A DNA stretch of 64,000 nucleotides from Bacillus sp. Bos-x628. Its GTDB lineage: Bacteria; Bacillota; Bacilli; Bacillales; Bacillaceae. This document shows, piece after piece, positions 63,255 through 64,000 of this stretch. The notes beneath the pieces were generated by a model, which was given only the letters and a program-made list of their open reading frames with translations, was not told the DNA's origin and did not search any database. The stretch spans positions 1,612,001 to 1,676,000 of the forward strand of contig NZ_CP159358.1 in NCBI RefSeq assembly GCF_040500475.1, given 5' to 3'. Numbering within the stretch: the first letter of the stretch is position 1; each line of letters opens with the position of its first letter. Position numbers and translations under genes: made by a program.

Positions 63255-63986
63255 TTGAAAAAACAATATTGGTACATCATCTTGACTTATATAGTGGTGC
63301 TCTTCTCTGTGTTTCCTTATGTACTGGTCATGAAATGGTTAGGGTTCATTCAAACACCTATGACACAAGAACAGTACTCACAATTGACAGGAATGTGGAC
63401 AATTATCAGCTTTTGTATTGGACTGATCATCATATTGCTCATTCTTCGGACATTGCCAAAAACTTCGCTTCGTAACGAAGCACCCGTTTCGATTGGCTCT
63501 GCCATTGCTTGGATCATCGGAGGTTTCTTTCTCTCCATCTTAGCGCAATTTGTTGCAAGTTTTATTGAACAATATGCTTTTGGCATTGACCGAGAGTCAG
63601 AAAATACACAAGCCATTTTATCCATTATGGATGCAGTTCCTCTGCTTGTCATCATCATCGCAATGATCGGACCCATTTTAGAGGAAATTATTTTTAGAAA
63701 AATCATTTTTGGTGTGATTTATGAAAAGACGAATTTCTTCTTCGGAGCTCTCGTCAGTTCAGTGATTTTCGCTGCTGTGCACAATGATTTTGCTCATATC
63801 TTGCTCTATTCAGCGATGGGCTTTACCTTTGCATTCTTATATGCGAAAACAAAACGGATTATTGTTCCGATCGGTGCTCATATGCTAATGAACTCGCTCG
63901 TCATTGTGCAGGTTGAGCCAATGAAAAAAATGATTGAAGAACAATCTCAAACAATGCAAATGATTATTGGAGGCTTTTTCTCATGA
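63255..63986 (+). CDS. ydiL: CAAX-protease-family membrane protein YdiL
   Basis: 243 residues from a TTG at 63255 with AAAGGAG upstream. Eight hydrophobic helices. The CPBP/Abi motifs are present: EEIIFRKIIFG (the EExxxR box), FAAVHNDFAHIL and GAHMLMN. Intramembrane metal-dependent protease family; same place and length as in B. subtilis. Target unknown. Confidence 0.92.
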   Translation: MKKQYWYIILTYIVVLFSVFPYVLVMKWLGFIQTPMTQEQYSQLTGMWTIISFCIGLIIILLILRTLPKTSLRNEAPVSIGSAIAWIIGGFFLSILAQFVASFIEQYAFGIDRESENTQAILSIMDAVPLLVIIIAMIGPILEEIIFRKIIFGVIYEKTNFFFGALVSSVIFAAVHNDFAHILLYSAMGFTFAFLYAKTKRIIVPIGAHMLMNSLVIVQVEPMKKMIEEQSQTMQMIIGGFFS

Positions 63987-64000
63987 TAAACCCTATCGTA

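Overview
The window reads as a piece of the chromosome of a Bacillus from the B. subtilis / B. pumilus side of the genus. Gene order follows the B. subtilis groES-groEL ... cotA-gabP-mneS-yeaCD-yebA-guaA-pbuG-yebC-yebEG-pur operon-yerA-yerC-yerD-pcrB-pcrA-ligA-yerH block, here running in reverse. Protein divergence and the accessory genes look more like the B. pumilus group. That species call is an inference; no rRNA or tRNA gene is present to settle it.

Region by region. (1) 1-2.5 kb: tail of a YeeF-type LXG nuclease toxin, its YezG-type immunity gene, then a 68-bp duplication of toxin-gene sequence followed by a broken second YezG-type gene. (2) 2.5-14.1 kb: yerH, ligA, pcrA, pcrB, a small membrane protein, yerD, yerC and yerA. 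A 550-bp non-coding stretch lies where yerB would be expected. (3) 14.2-21.2 kb: an inserted catabolic block (yodQ-R-S-T type genes, a PucR-family regulator and a YodP/AblB-type acetyltransferase) with no lysine 2,3-aminomutase gene. (4) 21.4-34.5 kb: the complete twelve-gene purine operon purEKBCSQLFMNHD. It has a sigma-A promoter, two PurR boxes and a guanine-class riboswitch with terminator. (5) 34.5-46.3 kb: yebG, yebE, yebC, a small unlisted FbpA-like gene coupled to yezD, pbuG with a second guanine-class riboswitch, guaA, yebA, yeaD, yeaC and mneS. (6) 46.8-49.8 kb: gabP and cotA. (7) 49.9-61 kb: accessory region with small secreted, lipo- and membrane proteins, an orphan SUKH-type immunity gene, a frameshifted bacteriocin-like gene with a small membrane partner, an intact LXG toxin with an RNase A-like C-terminus plus immunity gene, an endolysin relic, an MFS exporter under a T-box, and an integrase relic next to the 3' end of groEL. 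(8) 61-64 kb: groEL, groES with a perfect CIRCE operator, and ydiL.

The central part is a purine regulatory hub: de novo IMP synthesis, hypoxanthine/guanine uptake (PbuG) and GMP synthesis (GuaA) lie together, each with its own leader. The most interesting unexplained structures are RNA leaders: a compact four-way-junction element at the 5' end of the yebC transcript, a 75-nt attenuator-like leader before the fbpA-like/yezD pair, and a folded leader with terminator before guaA. The flanking accessory material holds most of the gene decay (frameshifted toxin, immunity, lysin and integrase relics). This is consistent with repeated insertion and loss downstream of groEL and in toxin cassettes.
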